From Chlamydiales bacterium (GTDB taxonomy: Bacteria > Chlamydiota > Chlamydiia > Chlamydiales > JAAKFR01): a DNA stretch of 64,000 bases. Shown piece after piece: positions 17,928 through 26,387 of this stretch. Under the pieces are notes generated by a model, which worked only from the letters and a program-made list of their open reading frames with translations, was not told the DNA's origin and did no database searches. The position numbers and the translations under genes are program-made. Each line of letters opens with the position of its first letter. Position 1 is the first letter of the stretch. The DNA lies in contig JAJACK010000004.1 of NCBI GenBank assembly GCA_022601535.1, positions 1 through 64,000 of the forward strand. Direction: 5' to 3'.

Positions 17928-19640
17928 ATGGACTCGTCGCAAAAACTCTCCGAACGATTTAAAGCGTTTATTCCCAAATCAATACAATGCTTTAAAGATG
18001 GTTATAGTTTTAAATCTTTTTTCAAAGATCTTATTGCCGGTTCTAATGTAGCGATTATCTCTTTTCCCTTAGCACTTGCTGTGGCAATTGGTGTTGGAAT
18101 CGATCCAGAGCACGGCCTTTTCACTGCTGTTGTCGCAGGAATTCTCATCTCCCTTTTGGGAGGATCCAGAGTTCAAATCGGCGGCCCTACTTCAACTTTA
18201 ATCGTTGTACTTTATGGAATTATGCTTCGTCATGGCTATGAAGGAATGTTGATGGCCACCTTTTTGGCTGGCCTTATTTTAATGATTTTTGGCTTTGCAG
18301 GACTTGGAACCTATATCAAGTACATTCCCTATCCCGTTGTAGCAGGCTTGACAACTGGAATTGCCGTTGTCCTCTTCTCCTCTCAGTTTAAAGATTTTCT
18401 AGGTCTTCAAATGGGAGAAGTTCCCATCGATTTCATCGCCAAATGGCAAGCCTACTTCGATCACATCCACACGTTTGATCCCACAACCCTTGTTGTTGGT
18501 TTTCTTTGCTTAGCCACAATGGCCTACACCCGCCGTTACAAACCCAAAATACCAGGTGTCTTGATCGCTCTTGGAGGAGCTGCGTTTATCTCATGGATGT
18601 TCAACCTCAATATCGAAACCATTGGAAGCAAATATGGAACGCTTGCCCGCACCCTTCCCTCACCTGCCTTCCCCTTTTTCCAATTCCATGAGCTTCTAGA
18701 CCTTGTTCCTGAAGCTCTCACTATTGCTATCTTGGTCGGCATTGAATCTCTCCTCTCTGCAGTTGTCTCTGAAGGGATGACGGGGTGGCGACACCAATCG
18801 AACTGTGAACTTGTGGCACAAGGATTTGCAAATCTAACCTCCACCCTTTTTGGAGGGCTGCCTGCAGCGGGTTCAATCTCCCGAACAGCAGCGAATGTCA
18901 AATTTGGAGCTTCCACACCGATCAGTGGAATGGTTCATGCAGGAGTGATCTTTCTCATGATGTATCTTTTTGCTCCCCTGATGAGCCGCATTCCCCTAGC
19001 AGCCTTAGCAGCCGTTTTGATCATGATGGCATGGAATATGAGCGAGCTCCGCCACTTTTTCCACCTCTTCACAGCCCCTCGCCGAGATATTTTGATCCTC
19101 ATCACAGTCTTTACCCTCACCGTTTTGATCAATCTCACAGCGGCTGTGCAAATCGGCATGATTTTAGCTGCCTTCCTCTTTATGAAACAGATGAGCGATC
19201 TTTCTGGAGTTGTCTCCAATCTACGCGCTGTTGATGATACACAGCTCGTTGATCCAGATGCAATTACAGATCAAGATGTTCCAGAGGGAATTGAAGTATT
19301 TGAGATCAATGGCCCTCTCTTTTTTGGAGTAGCAGACCGGCTTAAAAATATTCTCAAAGAGCTCGAGCGCCCCCCTAAAATATTTATATTGAGAATGCAA
19401 CGTGTTCCAACAATCGATGCCTCTGGAATGCACGCTTTAGAAGAGTTTTATTTAGAGTGCCACAAGCAGAAGACGACACTTCTTTTAGCAGGCGTGAAAG
19501 GGGGGCCATTGAAAGACTTGAAGCGGTACCATCTTGACCAACTGATTGGAGATGATAATATCTTTCCTCATCTTATTCCAGCACTAGAATTTTCCCGAGA
19601 ACTCATCCGCATCCAAAGATTTAAGCAAGCGATGCGTTAA
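17928..19640 (+). CDS. SulP-family anion transporter with C-terminal STAS domain
   Basis: About 570 residues. The N-terminal two thirds are polytopic with SulP landmarks (AIISFPLALAVAIGVGIDP, about 44-62; GGSRVQIGGPTSTLIVVLYG, about 84-103; GGLPAAGSISRTAANVKFGA near 310). The C-terminal 130 residues form a STAS domain ending in IDASGMHALEEFY and LLLAGVKG. SulP proteins carry sulfate, bicarbonate or dicarboxylates; the substrate here is not determined. Position between CPAF/nhaD and fumC matches ychM (CT856). The ATG at 17928 is used; a TTG at 17919 is possible. A TTGACA at 17868-17873 could serve as a -35, but the -10 is poor. Confidence 0.93.
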   Translation: MDSSQKLSERFKAFIPKSIQCFKDGYSFKSFFKDLIAGSNVAIISFPLALAVAIGVGIDPEHGLFTAVVAGILISLLGGSRVQIGGPTSTLIVVLYGIMLRHGYEGMLMATFLAGLILMIFGFAGLGTYIKYIPYPVVAGLTTGIAVVLFSSQFKDFLGLQMGEVPIDFIAKWQAYFDHIHTFDPTTLVVGFLCLATMAYTRRYKPKIPGVLIALGGAAFISWMFNLNIETIGSKYGTLARTLPSPAFPFFQFHELLDLVPEALTIAILVGIESLLSAVVSEGMTGWRHQSNCELVAQGFANLTSTLFGGLPAAGSISRTAANVKFGASTPISGMVHAGVIFLMMYLFAPLMSRIPLAALAAVLIMMAWNMSELRHFFHLFTAPRRDILILITVFTLTVLINLTAAVQIGMILAAFLFMKQMSDLSGVVSNLRAVDDTQLVDPDAITDQDVPEGIEVFEINGPLFFGVADRLKNILKELERPPKIFILRMQRVPTIDASGMHALEEFYLECHKQKTTLLLAGVKGGPLKDLKRYHLDQLIGDDNIFPHLIPALEFSRELIRIQRFKQAMR

Positions 19641-20580
19641 AATCAGACAGTCTTGTTCGTACCATTTCCAATAGCTCATCTCTAAATGCAGGATGGTCCT
19701 TGAAAGTGTCTACAATTTTTTGCATTTCCCCTTCTACTCCTATTCTAACCATCCTTTGGACAGATGCAACCTTCCCTTGCGCAGCTTCAACTAACTCTCT
19801 ACATTTTAAAAAAAATTGATCGAAACCTTCTCCCCTTTTCTCTTTATACTGTCTTATCGATTGTTCTATCGATTCTCCTAAAGTCTGTTTAAGAGCTAAA
19901 AATAAATCGTCCAAAATGCCTTTTTGTGCGTCAGCGATCTTTTGGTCATCTGAAACCTTTTTCTTCTCAGCTTCAATTAAAGGTAAACAAAACGCATAAA
20001 CATCCAAACAACTAGGAAAGCCCTCTTGGGTTTTAGTCCGAAAAAGTGTACCTATCACAAAATTTGCTCTTACATAATCATCTGGGAAAATAGTTTTTGC
20101 CACTGTTTGCAAACGCTCATACATCTCTGGTATTGAAGAGCTTTTTTCTGGATATGCACGCCTATATGCTGCTTTCAATTCCTCGATTTTTTTCGAACTA
20201 TCTCCATATATATGTGCCATTTTCTTCAACTCTTTTTTACCAGTGGACTGACCCGCCGCCCTAAACATAATACAGTTTACTCTGTGTGCTTCCTTCCAAT
20301 CTTTTGATTGACACTCTCTACTACAGTATTTAACCACCTTACAACCGCCACACCGAAGAAGAGTTTGAGAGGTTAAACCACATGTTGAGCAAGCATTTTT
20401 TGAAGTTTGCTTTTTCAGCTTAATAAATTCCCGACAACAAGTCTCATGAGTCTTTCTATCCAACCTTTGGCACCCTCTGCTACAATAACTGACGACTCTG
20501 CAAGCACTGCATACTAAAAACTTTGTTCCTTGTTCGGGAATTGCTTTACAATTCATACAACTTCCTAATGCAAAAGACAT
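19621..20580 (-). CDS. Protein with two tandem MYND-type zinc fingers
   Basis: A 319-residue protein. Two complete MYND fingers lie at the N-terminus: C8-C11, C24-C27, C33-C37, H45-C49, and C64-C67, C77-C80, C86-C90, H99-C103, each with the YCSRxCQ core. The rest (about 110-319) is helical and charged with no motif I know. MYND fingers bind proline-rich peptides in eukaryotic regulators and are rare in bacteria, so a role as a translocated effector is a reasonable guess, not shown. The gene is more AT-rich than its neighbours and sits in an AT-rich pocket (20581-20668), consistent with later acquisition. The 3' end overlaps the SulP gene by 20 bases. Confidence 0.85.
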   Translation of the reverse strand: MSFALGSCMNCKAIPEQGTKFLVCSACRVVSYCSRGCQRLDRKTHETCCREFIKLKKQTSKNACSTCGLTSQTLLRCGGCKVVKYCSRECQSKDWKEAHRVNCIMFRAAGQSTGKKELKKMAHIYGDSSKKIEELKAAYRRAYPEKSSSIPEMYERLQTVAKTIFPDDYVRANFVIGTLFRTKTQEGFPSCLDVYAFCLPLIEAEKKKVSDDQKIADAQKGILDDLFLALKQTLGESIEQSIRQYKEKRGEGFDQFFLKCRELVEAAQGKVASVQRMVRIGVEGEMQKIVDTFKDHPAFRDELLEMVRTRLSDFNASLA

Positions 20581-20668
20581 ATCTACCTTTTTTTTTTAAA
20601 TTACAAGCAGACAACTATAGCTAACAAAATAAATTTATTTAAGTAAAATAATCTATATAGAAAAAAAA

Positions 20669-22048
20669 TTAAATCATTTTTTTAGGATCAACAACCTGGT
20701 CGTATTCATCGGCCGTCAACAATCCTAAACTCTCTGCTGCGCACTTCAGTGTCACACCCTCTTCAAGGGCTTTACCTGCAACTTTGGCCGCCTTGTCGTA
20801 ACCAATCTTTGGTACAAGCGCTGTTACAAGCATCAAAGAGCGTTCAAGGGTTGCCTCTATTTGCTTCTGATTTGGTTTGAGCCCCATGACGAAGTGATCG
20901 GCAAAGCTTTGACACCCTTTTCCCAAAAGGGTGCAACTGTCGAGAAAATTGTAAATCATCACAGGTTTGAGTACGTTGAGTTCAAAGTTTCCAAGAGCTC
21001 CGGCAAAAGAGAGGGTCGTATCATGTCCCATCACCTGTGTGCAAACCATAATGAGCGCTTCACACTGCGTTGGATTCACTTTGCCTGCCATAATTGAAGA
21101 GCCTGGCTCATTGGCAGGGAAAAAGAGCTCGCCAAATCCACACTTTGGACCAGAGACCATCCAAGCGAGATCGGTTGCAATTTTAAAGAGCGAAACAGCA
21201 AGGGTTTTAAGCGCTCCATGTGCAGCAACAAGTGCATCGTGCGCTGCCATCACCGCAAATTTATTGGGTGCTGTCACAAAGGGCAACCCTGTCTCTTTTG
21301 CAATCCCTTTTGCCATCGCCTCAGCAAATCCCTTTGGAGCATTGAGCCCCGTCCCAACAGCTGTTCCTCCAATTGCTAGCTCACAAAGAGAAGAGAGGCT
21401 CTTTTCAATCCGCTCAATCCCTTGCTCAACTTGGGCCGCATAACCAGAGAACTCTTGTCCCAATGTAACAGGAGTCGCATCCATCAAGTGGGTCCTCCCT
21501 GTTTTGATCACTCCTTCAAACTCTTTTTGCTTTGCCACCAATCTTTTATGAAGGTGATGCACTTGAGGCAAAAGATGGGTTGTCACCTCTGAAACAGCTG
21601 CAATCGACATTGCTGTGGGAAAAACATCGTTGGATGATTGTGATTTATTCACATCATCAACGGGATGGATAGGATCTTTTGTTCCCATTTTTCCGCCTAC
21701 CGCTTCGATGGCAACATTGGAGATCACTTCATTGACATTCATATTGGTTTGCGTTCCACTTCCCGTCTGCCAAACCTTCAAAGGGAAATGTGCCTCAAGC
21801 TCTCCACTTACAACCCGTTTTGCTGCAGCTACGATCAAATCCCGTTTGTCCGAAGAGAGAAGACCCAAGTCACAATTCACCTCGGCTGCAATTTTTTTGA
21901 TCAAACCAAGGGCGCAAATCACACCTGAAGGAATCCGGTGCTCTCCAATCTCAAAATGGAGCAAAGAACGCTCCGTCTGCGCACCATAGTAACGATCCGC
22001 TGGAACCTCAATTTCTCCTAATGTATCTCGCTCAACTCTTTTTTTCAT
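20669..22048 (-). CDS. fumC: Class II fumarate hydratase
   Basis: A 459-residue enzyme that hydrates fumarate to malate in the TCA cycle. The superfamily signature GSSIMAGKVNPTQCEA is present (about 319-334), as are SSNDVFPTAM, GRTHLMDATP and TGSGTQTNMNVNE. Length and start (ATG, then KKRVERDTLGEIEVPADRYYGAQTE) are standard for FumC. Its place next to a permease fusion and the SulP gene matches CT855. The 60-base divergent gap to the permease gene holds both 5' regions. Confidence 0.97.
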   Translation of the reverse strand: MKKRVERDTLGEIEVPADRYYGAQTERSLLHFEIGEHRIPSGVICALGLIKKIAAEVNCDLGLLSSDKRDLIVAAAKRVVSGELEAHFPLKVWQTGSGTQTNMNVNEVISNVAIEAVGGKMGTKDPIHPVDDVNKSQSSNDVFPTAMSIAAVSEVTTHLLPQVHHLHKRLVAKQKEFEGVIKTGRTHLMDATPVTLGQEFSGYAAQVEQGIERIEKSLSSLCELAIGGTAVGTGLNAPKGFAEAMAKGIAKETGLPFVTAPNKFAVMAAHDALVAAHGALKTLAVSLFKIATDLAWMVSGPKCGFGELFFPANEPGSSIMAGKVNPTQCEALIMVCTQVMGHDTTLSFAGALGNFELNVLKPVMIYNFLDSCTLLGKGCQSFADHFVMGLKPNQKQIEATLERSLMLVTALVPKIGYDKAAKVAGKALEEGVTLKCAAESLGLLTADEYDQVVDPKKMI

Positions 22049-22108
22049 TTAGATCTACATATAGCCTAATTGTTGACTTTTGGGAAAATCTATTGTTTAA
22101 TTTCTCCT

Positions 22109-23812
22109 GTGAAACGTCTCTTATTTTTTCTTTTCTTGCTCCTTGTTTGGGAGGGTTGTTCCCAACTCTTCGATTCCCTTCTCTTTATTCTGCCAGCACC
22201 CTCAACAGTTTTGGCAACACTTTGGGAGATGAAAGGCCGTTTTTGCTTCCACACCTTCTCCACCCTAAAAGAGATGGGCCTTGGCTTTCTCCTCGCTCTG
22301 ATATTTGCCTTCCCTCTCGCTTGGTTGATGTTTCGCTACCAATCGAGTCGCTCAATCTTACAACCTCTTTTTGTCGTAATCCAATGCATTCCAATGTTCA
22401 CCCTCGCTCCGATCATGGTGATCTGGTTTGGGTGGAACCTCGTGGCAATCGTTGTTCCAACAGCGCTTATGATCTTCTTTCCCTTGACCTTAAATATCTA
22501 TCAAGGGTTTCGATGTACCCCCAAAGCGTTGACTGATTTTTTTAAACTCCAATCGGCCACCACTTGGCAAACCCTTATCAAACTACGGCTTCCATCTGCT
22601 CTTCCCCATATTTTTGCCGGATTTCGAATCTCCGCTGCGATCGCTGGCGTGGGAGCCATTGCAGGAGAATGGGCCGGAGCGCAGTCAGGGCTCGGTATTC
22701 TTATGTTAGAGAGTCGAAGAAACTCTGATCTTGCAATCACCTTTGGAGCTTTGACCTGCCTCACCGGCATCACTCTCTCCCTTTATGCGCTGATTTTACT
22801 CGCCGAGCACCTCTCCGTTCCCAAAAACCGAATCCAACTGAATTTCAATGGGATAAAATGGATTTTCGCGAAAAAAAAATGGCTTGCTCTCCCCCTTTTC
22901 TCCCTTCTCATCTTGCTTACAGGGTGTGAAAAAAAAGAGACCCGTCTCCTCCTCGACTGGCTCCCCAATCCCAACCACATTCCCCTTTTTGCCGGTGTTG
23001 AAGAAGGGTTTTTCAAAGAAGAAGGAATCAATCTTAAAATTCTCAAAATGTTTGATCAAGGAGGAGGAATTAGTTATCTCAGCTCAAACCAAGCCGATCT
23101 CCTTGTCTGGCATATACCTGGCACCTTAAAGGCGTGCTCTTCTGGTGCAAATCTGAAAATCGTCGGTTCTCTCATCAACTGCCCCTTGCGCGCCATTATT
23201 TATAGGAAGGATCCAACTGTTCAAAAACCGTCTGACCTCACTTCTAAAACCCTCGGTTATTGTATCGGAGGGGTTGAGACCACGTTTCTCGACTATCTCC
23301 TTGACCAAGGAGGCATCCTCCCCTCAAAGCGGAAAAATGTGAGTACCGACCTCATCTCAGCAATGGGAACCTCTGCTGTCGACTTTATCTACGGCGGTTT
23401 TTGGAATATCGAACCGTTTCAACTCAAATCGATCAACGTTGAAACCTCCTCTTTCCCTCTCGAAAGCTTGGGGGTTCCCTCCTACGCTGAAATGATTGTG
23501 ATTGGAAATGGGAAATGTCGAGAAACCTCCTTGGAATTTACCCAAGCCTTTCAAAGAGCTCTCCATAAAAGCATCACATTTTCAAAAAATCACCCAATCC
23601 GCGCTTTTGAGCACTATATCAAAGCAAATCCCGATAAAACCGCGAGAACAATCGATTGGGAGAGAGAGGCGTGGAATTGCACATCGACCCTTTTAGCTGA
23701 GGATCAAACCATTGATCTCGATCAGCTCAAAAAATTCTATACATGGCAACTCTCCCAAAAAATCCTCACCCAACCGGTTGACTGCTCCTCTTTAATAACT
23801 ATAACTCCTTAA
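22109..23812 (+). CDS. ABC transporter fusion: permease plus NMT1/THI5-like binding domain
   Basis: About 567 residues combining two normally separate subunits. Residues 1-250 are a BPD_transp_1 permease of the SsuC/ThiX kind (about six helices; EWAGAQSGLGILMLESRR is the ATPase-coupling loop). A further hydrophobic segment ending in LILLTGC (about 275-285) leads to an NMT1/ThiY-like substrate-binding domain (LLLDWLPNPNHIPLFAGVEE). It would import a small aromatic or pyrimidine-type compound such as a thiamine precursor, but the ligand is inferred from family only. No ATPase gene is nearby. Position matches CT854 (yzeB), so the fusion may be general to Chlamydiae. GTG at 22109 is preferred because it gives a clean hydrophobic N-terminus; TTG codons at 22070 and 22073 are alternatives. 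Confidence 0.85.
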   Translation: MKRLLFFLFLLLVWEGCSQLFDSLLFILPAPSTVLATLWEMKGRFCFHTFSTLKEMGLGFLLALIFAFPLAWLMFRYQSSRSILQPLFVVIQCIPMFTLAPIMVIWFGWNLVAIVVPTALMIFFPLTLNIYQGFRCTPKALTDFFKLQSATTWQTLIKLRLPSALPHIFAGFRISAAIAGVGAIAGEWAGAQSGLGILMLESRRNSDLAITFGALTCLTGITLSLYALILLAEHLSVPKNRIQLNFNGIKWIFAKKKWLALPLFSLLILLTGCEKKETRLLLDWLPNPNHIPLFAGVEEGFFKEEGINLKILKMFDQGGGISYLSSNQADLLVWHIPGTLKACSSGANLKIVGSLINCPLRAIIYRKDPTVQKPSDLTSKTLGYCIGGVETTFLDYLLDQGGILPSKRKNVSTDLISAMGTSAVDFIYGGFWNIEPFQLKSINVETSSFPLESLGVPSYAEMIVIGNGKCRETSLEFTQAFQRALHKSITFSKNHPIRAFEHYIKANPDKTARTIDWEREAWNCTSTLLAEDQTIDLDQLKKFYTWQLSQKILTQPVDCSSLITITP

Positions 23813-23816
23813 AATA

Positions 23817-23844
23817 TTGACAGATAACTATCTTTCTCTATAAT
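23817..23844 (+). promoter_or_regulatory. Near-perfect sigma70-type promoter, TTGACA-N16-TATAAT
   Basis: TTGACA at 23817-23822 and TATAAT at 23839-23844 are both exact consensus hexamers with a 16-base spacer. Transcription would start near 23850-23852, one to three bases before the ATG at 23853, so the message would have almost no leader. This is the strongest promoter match I found in the window. Confidence 0.8.
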
Positions 23845-23852
23845 TTACCCGT

Positions 23853-24521
23853 ATGTCTATTCTTGATAATACAGTCCTACATACAGATGTTTCAAAATAT
23901 TTTGAGAAACCTCCAGAACCTAAAAAAAATGGTTCTAACACACTAATGCTAACTCTTGGGCTCCTTACTCTAATTGCTTCTGTAGGAGCGATTATTGCTG
24001 GAGCTTTTTTAGTCGGCTCTCCTACAACATCTTCTTTAGCGATCAAATTATTTATCCCCGGTGGAGTGGGAATTGGAGTGGGAATACTGGGAGTATTTAT
24101 CACAAACAAATCGCCACCTCCATACACGCCTCCAGTTGTTCAAACAGTTCAAGTAGGATCTCCCCAAAAGCGGCTAAATAAAGGTCAAATCCATCTCGCT
24201 TTTCAAACAATGTTTGATCTATTTAGGGAAGGCAAAACACTCTCTTGCAGAAACTTAACTATTTATGCAGATGAAGAAACTCAACTTCTTCACGACATTC
24301 CTGCACTACATCTTCTTTGTCCTCAAAAACTTATTTTAGATGGAGCAAAAATTGTGCAGAAGCCTGCTCAAGACCCGCTTGATAACGCATTATGTCAGAG
24401 AGGATGGTCTTGCAAAAACAATTCAGCAAATGTCATTCAAACCCCTGTTTCATCAGTCGATGAAGCAATAGCTCAAACAGTGTCAGAAAAAACGGTTTAC
24501 ATCCTATCAACTGGGACGTGA
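23853..24521 (+). CDS. Candidate inclusion-membrane-like protein with bilobed hydrophobic domain
   Basis: A 222-residue protein. A hydrophilic N-terminus (1-30) precedes two closely spaced hydrophobic segments (about 31-53 and 63-85) separated by a short polar hairpin, then a soluble C-terminus of about 135 residues. This bilobed hydrophobic pattern without a cleavable signal peptide defines chlamydial Inc proteins, which are secreted by the type III system into the inclusion membrane. The C-terminal domain (with ALHLLCPQKLILDGAKIV) is not recognised. The gene has its own consensus promoter, and its 3' end overlaps the adenylate kinase-like gene by 15 bases. An ordinary two-helix membrane protein is the alternative. 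Confidence 0.65.
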   Translation: MSILDNTVLHTDVSKYFEKPPEPKKNGSNTLMLTLGLLTLIASVGAIIAGAFLVGSPTTSSLAIKLFIPGGVGIGVGILGVFITNKSPPPYTPPVVQTVQVGSPQKRLNKGQIHLAFQTMFDLFREGKTLSCRNLTIYADEETQLLHDIPALHLLCPQKLILDGAKIVQKPAQDPLDNALCQRGWSCKNNSANVIQTPVSSVDEAIAQTVSEKTVYILSTGT

Positions 24522-25133
24522 AGAGAGGATATGGGCAAGGCGGACAAGGACATCTCGTAACACCTCAAGCGAATGTTGCTCCGAATTGATAAAAGAAATA
24601 AGATGTTCTGGATAACAGTCTAAAATCCCTTGAATCTCTTTGATGTAAACTTCGTAATCAAATTCAAATCCCTCTTGGGTTACTTCAATCACATCTCCCG
24701 CTTCTCTCGCCCGCTGACACATCCTCTCATAGAGATTATCCTTGCTAAAGCTCTCTAAAACAATGATATGACGAATAAAAAGGTGTTCCTTTAAGAGCTC
24801 TGCCTGCTCCTTTGTTCGGGGGATACCATCTAGTAAAAGGTCCTGTTTTTTAGGAAGATAAGAATTTGTAGAGACCAACCCCTGAATGTAGTGCTTCCAA
24901 ATCTCAATCGTCACGTCATTGGGAACAAGCTTCTTCTTCCTAGCATAAGAAAAAAAGAGCTGACCTGCTGAAGAATCTGGATCTAAGCTCTTGAAAATCA
25001 TGCCAGAAGATAGATAATATTGAGTAGGAGCCGCACCTAAAAAACGACCAAGCGTTTTTTTTCCTGATCCTGGAGCCCCAAGAATTAATATTGCTGGAAA
25101 TTTATCCGTATACGGTTTTATTATATCTTCCAT
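24507..25133 (-). CDS. Adenylate kinase-like nucleotide kinase
   Basis: A 208-residue P-loop protein with LILGAPGSGKKT (about residues 16-27), YYLSSGMIFKSL, and LLLDGIPRTKEQAELL (the NMP-binding DG-PR motif, with Ile in place of the usual Phe/Tyr). It lacks the zinc-finger LID of long adenylate kinases. It probably phosphorylates a nucleoside monophosphate. Chlamydiae usually carry a canonical adk elsewhere, so this may be a paralogue with a different specificity; it sits about where CT853 lies. It is transcribed away from the divergent MarC pair, with a 17-base gap holding both starts. Confidence 0.8.
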   Translation of the reverse strand: MEDIIKPYTDKFPAILILGAPGSGKKTLGRFLGAAPTQYYLSSGMIFKSLDPDSSAGQLFFSYARKKKLVPNDVTIEIWKHYIQGLVSTNSYLPKKQDLLLDGIPRTKEQAELLKEHLFIRHIIVLESFSKDNLYERMCQRAREAGDVIEVTQEGFEFDYEVYIKEIQGILDCYPEHLISFINSEQHSLEVLRDVLVRLAHILSSRPS

Positions 25134-25150
25134 TACAATGGTAATTATAT

Positions 25151-25735
25151 ATGTTTAATGATTTTTTCTCAATTTCGATTGCGTTCTTCCTAGTTATGAA
25201 TGCCCTTGGAATGATACCAACTTATCTATCACTCCTTCAACATTTTGAAAAACCACAACGACGCAATGTCTGCCTAAGAGAACTTCTCATCGCTTTAGGA
25301 GTGATGTGCGTCTATTTCTTTTTAGGGAAAGGACTTCTCCATCTTCTTGATGTTAAGCCCACAACAACAGAAATTGCAGGAGGCGTGATCCTCCTCTTGA
25401 TTTCGATTAAGTTGGTTTTTTCCAAAGAAGATCTTGTTGAAAAGTGGACTCCTGGAAAGCATTTTATTGTTCCCATTGCAACACCTGTGATGGCAAGTCC
25501 TTCCCTTTTTGCAACGATCATGATCTTCACAGAAGGAGAATTAGACAATGGAGTGATTTTCTTAGCTCTTCTTTTAGCTTGGTTTGTCTCAGCAATCATC
25601 TACGTCTTTGCCAGACCTATCTACTCAACGGTCAATGACAAAGGTCTCGATGCTTGCCAACGATTGATGGGGCTATTGGTAGGGTTGATTGCGGTTGAAA
25701 AAATGTTAGATGGAGTGCAAACGTTACTCCGATGA
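25151..25735 (+). CDS. MarC/UPF0056 family membrane protein, first copy
   Basis: A 194-residue protein with about six membrane helices. Family features include FLVMNALGMIPTYLSLL at the N-terminus, ITTEIAGGVILLLISIKLVF-like segment (about 75-98), and PIATPVMASPSLFATIM, the MarC counterpart of the PLAIPATAGPA loop. MarC proteins sit in the inner membrane; their function is unknown despite the old antibiotic-resistance name. It overlaps the second MarC gene by four bases (ATGA). This is the yhgN/CT852 position. Confidence 0.88.
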   Translation: MFNDFFSISIAFFLVMNALGMIPTYLSLLQHFEKPQRRNVCLRELLIALGVMCVYFFLGKGLLHLLDVKPTTTEIAGGVILLLISIKLVFSKEDLVEKWTPGKHFIVPIATPVMASPSLFATIMIFTEGELDNGVIFLALLLAWFVSAIIYVFARPIYSTVNDKGLDACQRLMGLLVGLIAVEKMLDGVQTLLR

Positions 25736-26307
25736 TGTTTTTGAAATTAACAATCTTATTTCTCCTTCTTGTCGATCCTGTGGGAAACGTTCCTTTTTTT
25801 GTGAGTGTTTTAAAGCATGTTGACCCCAAACGGCAAAAGTTCATTATTTTAAGAGAGCTTGTGATCGCTCTTTTAATCATGATTTTCTTCCTCTTTTTTG
25901 GGGAGATCTTCTTCCGAGTGATCAACATTACCCAAAACACCCTTGAGATCACAGGAGGAATTATTCTCTTTATCATTGCGCTTGATATGCTTTTTTCAAA
26001 GCCTCTGTTGGCAGTGGAAAAGAAGAAAGTTTACAAAGAGCCTCTCATCGTTCCTTTGGCGATTCCCGCGACTGCAGGACCTGCAATTTTAGCGGTCATT
26101 GTTCTCTATGGGGGGAAAGAAGTGAGTAAAGGACTCCTTCTTCTTGTGATTTTACTCACCTGGCTCATTTCAGTTCCCATCTTACTTCTTGCTCCAACGA
26201 TCAAACGACTTCTTGGAGATAATGGGGCTGTTGCTGTGGAGCGCATTTTTGGTTATATTGTTGTTCTCCTTTCTGTCCAAATGGTTGCACACGGCCTTCT
26301 CTCATAA
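25732..26307 (+). CDS. MarC/UPF0056 family membrane protein, second copy
   Basis: A 191-residue paralogue of the preceding gene: LLLVDPVGNVPFFVSVLKH near the start, TLEITGGIILFIIALDMLF, and PLAIPATAGPAILAVIVLY, the standard MarC motif. Six helices are predicted. The ATGA overlap with the upstream copy means both proteins are made from one message and may form a heteromer. The function of this family is not known. Confidence 0.92.
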   Translation: MMFLKLTILFLLLVDPVGNVPFFVSVLKHVDPKRQKFIILRELVIALLIMIFFLFFGEIFFRVINITQNTLEITGGIILFIIALDMLFSKPLLAVEKKKVYKEPLIVPLAIPATAGPAILAVIVLYGGKEVSKGLLLLVILLTWLISVPILLLAPTIKRLLGDNGAVAVERIFGYIVVLLSVQMVAHGLLS

Positions 26308-26387
26308 TTCCCCAAAAAAAAGCTGTATAAATTGAGCTAAATAGGTAGAATTCAGGCTCAAAATTCTTTTAAAGAAGGAAATAGGTT

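Noticed and set aside
21615-21989. A 124-codon frame opposite fumC
   Set aside because: Antisense shadow of a highly conserved enzyme.
22049-22108. TPP riboswitch upstream of the permease/NMT1 fusion
   Set aside because: The 60-base gap is too short, and no thi-box consensus such as CTGAGA was seen.
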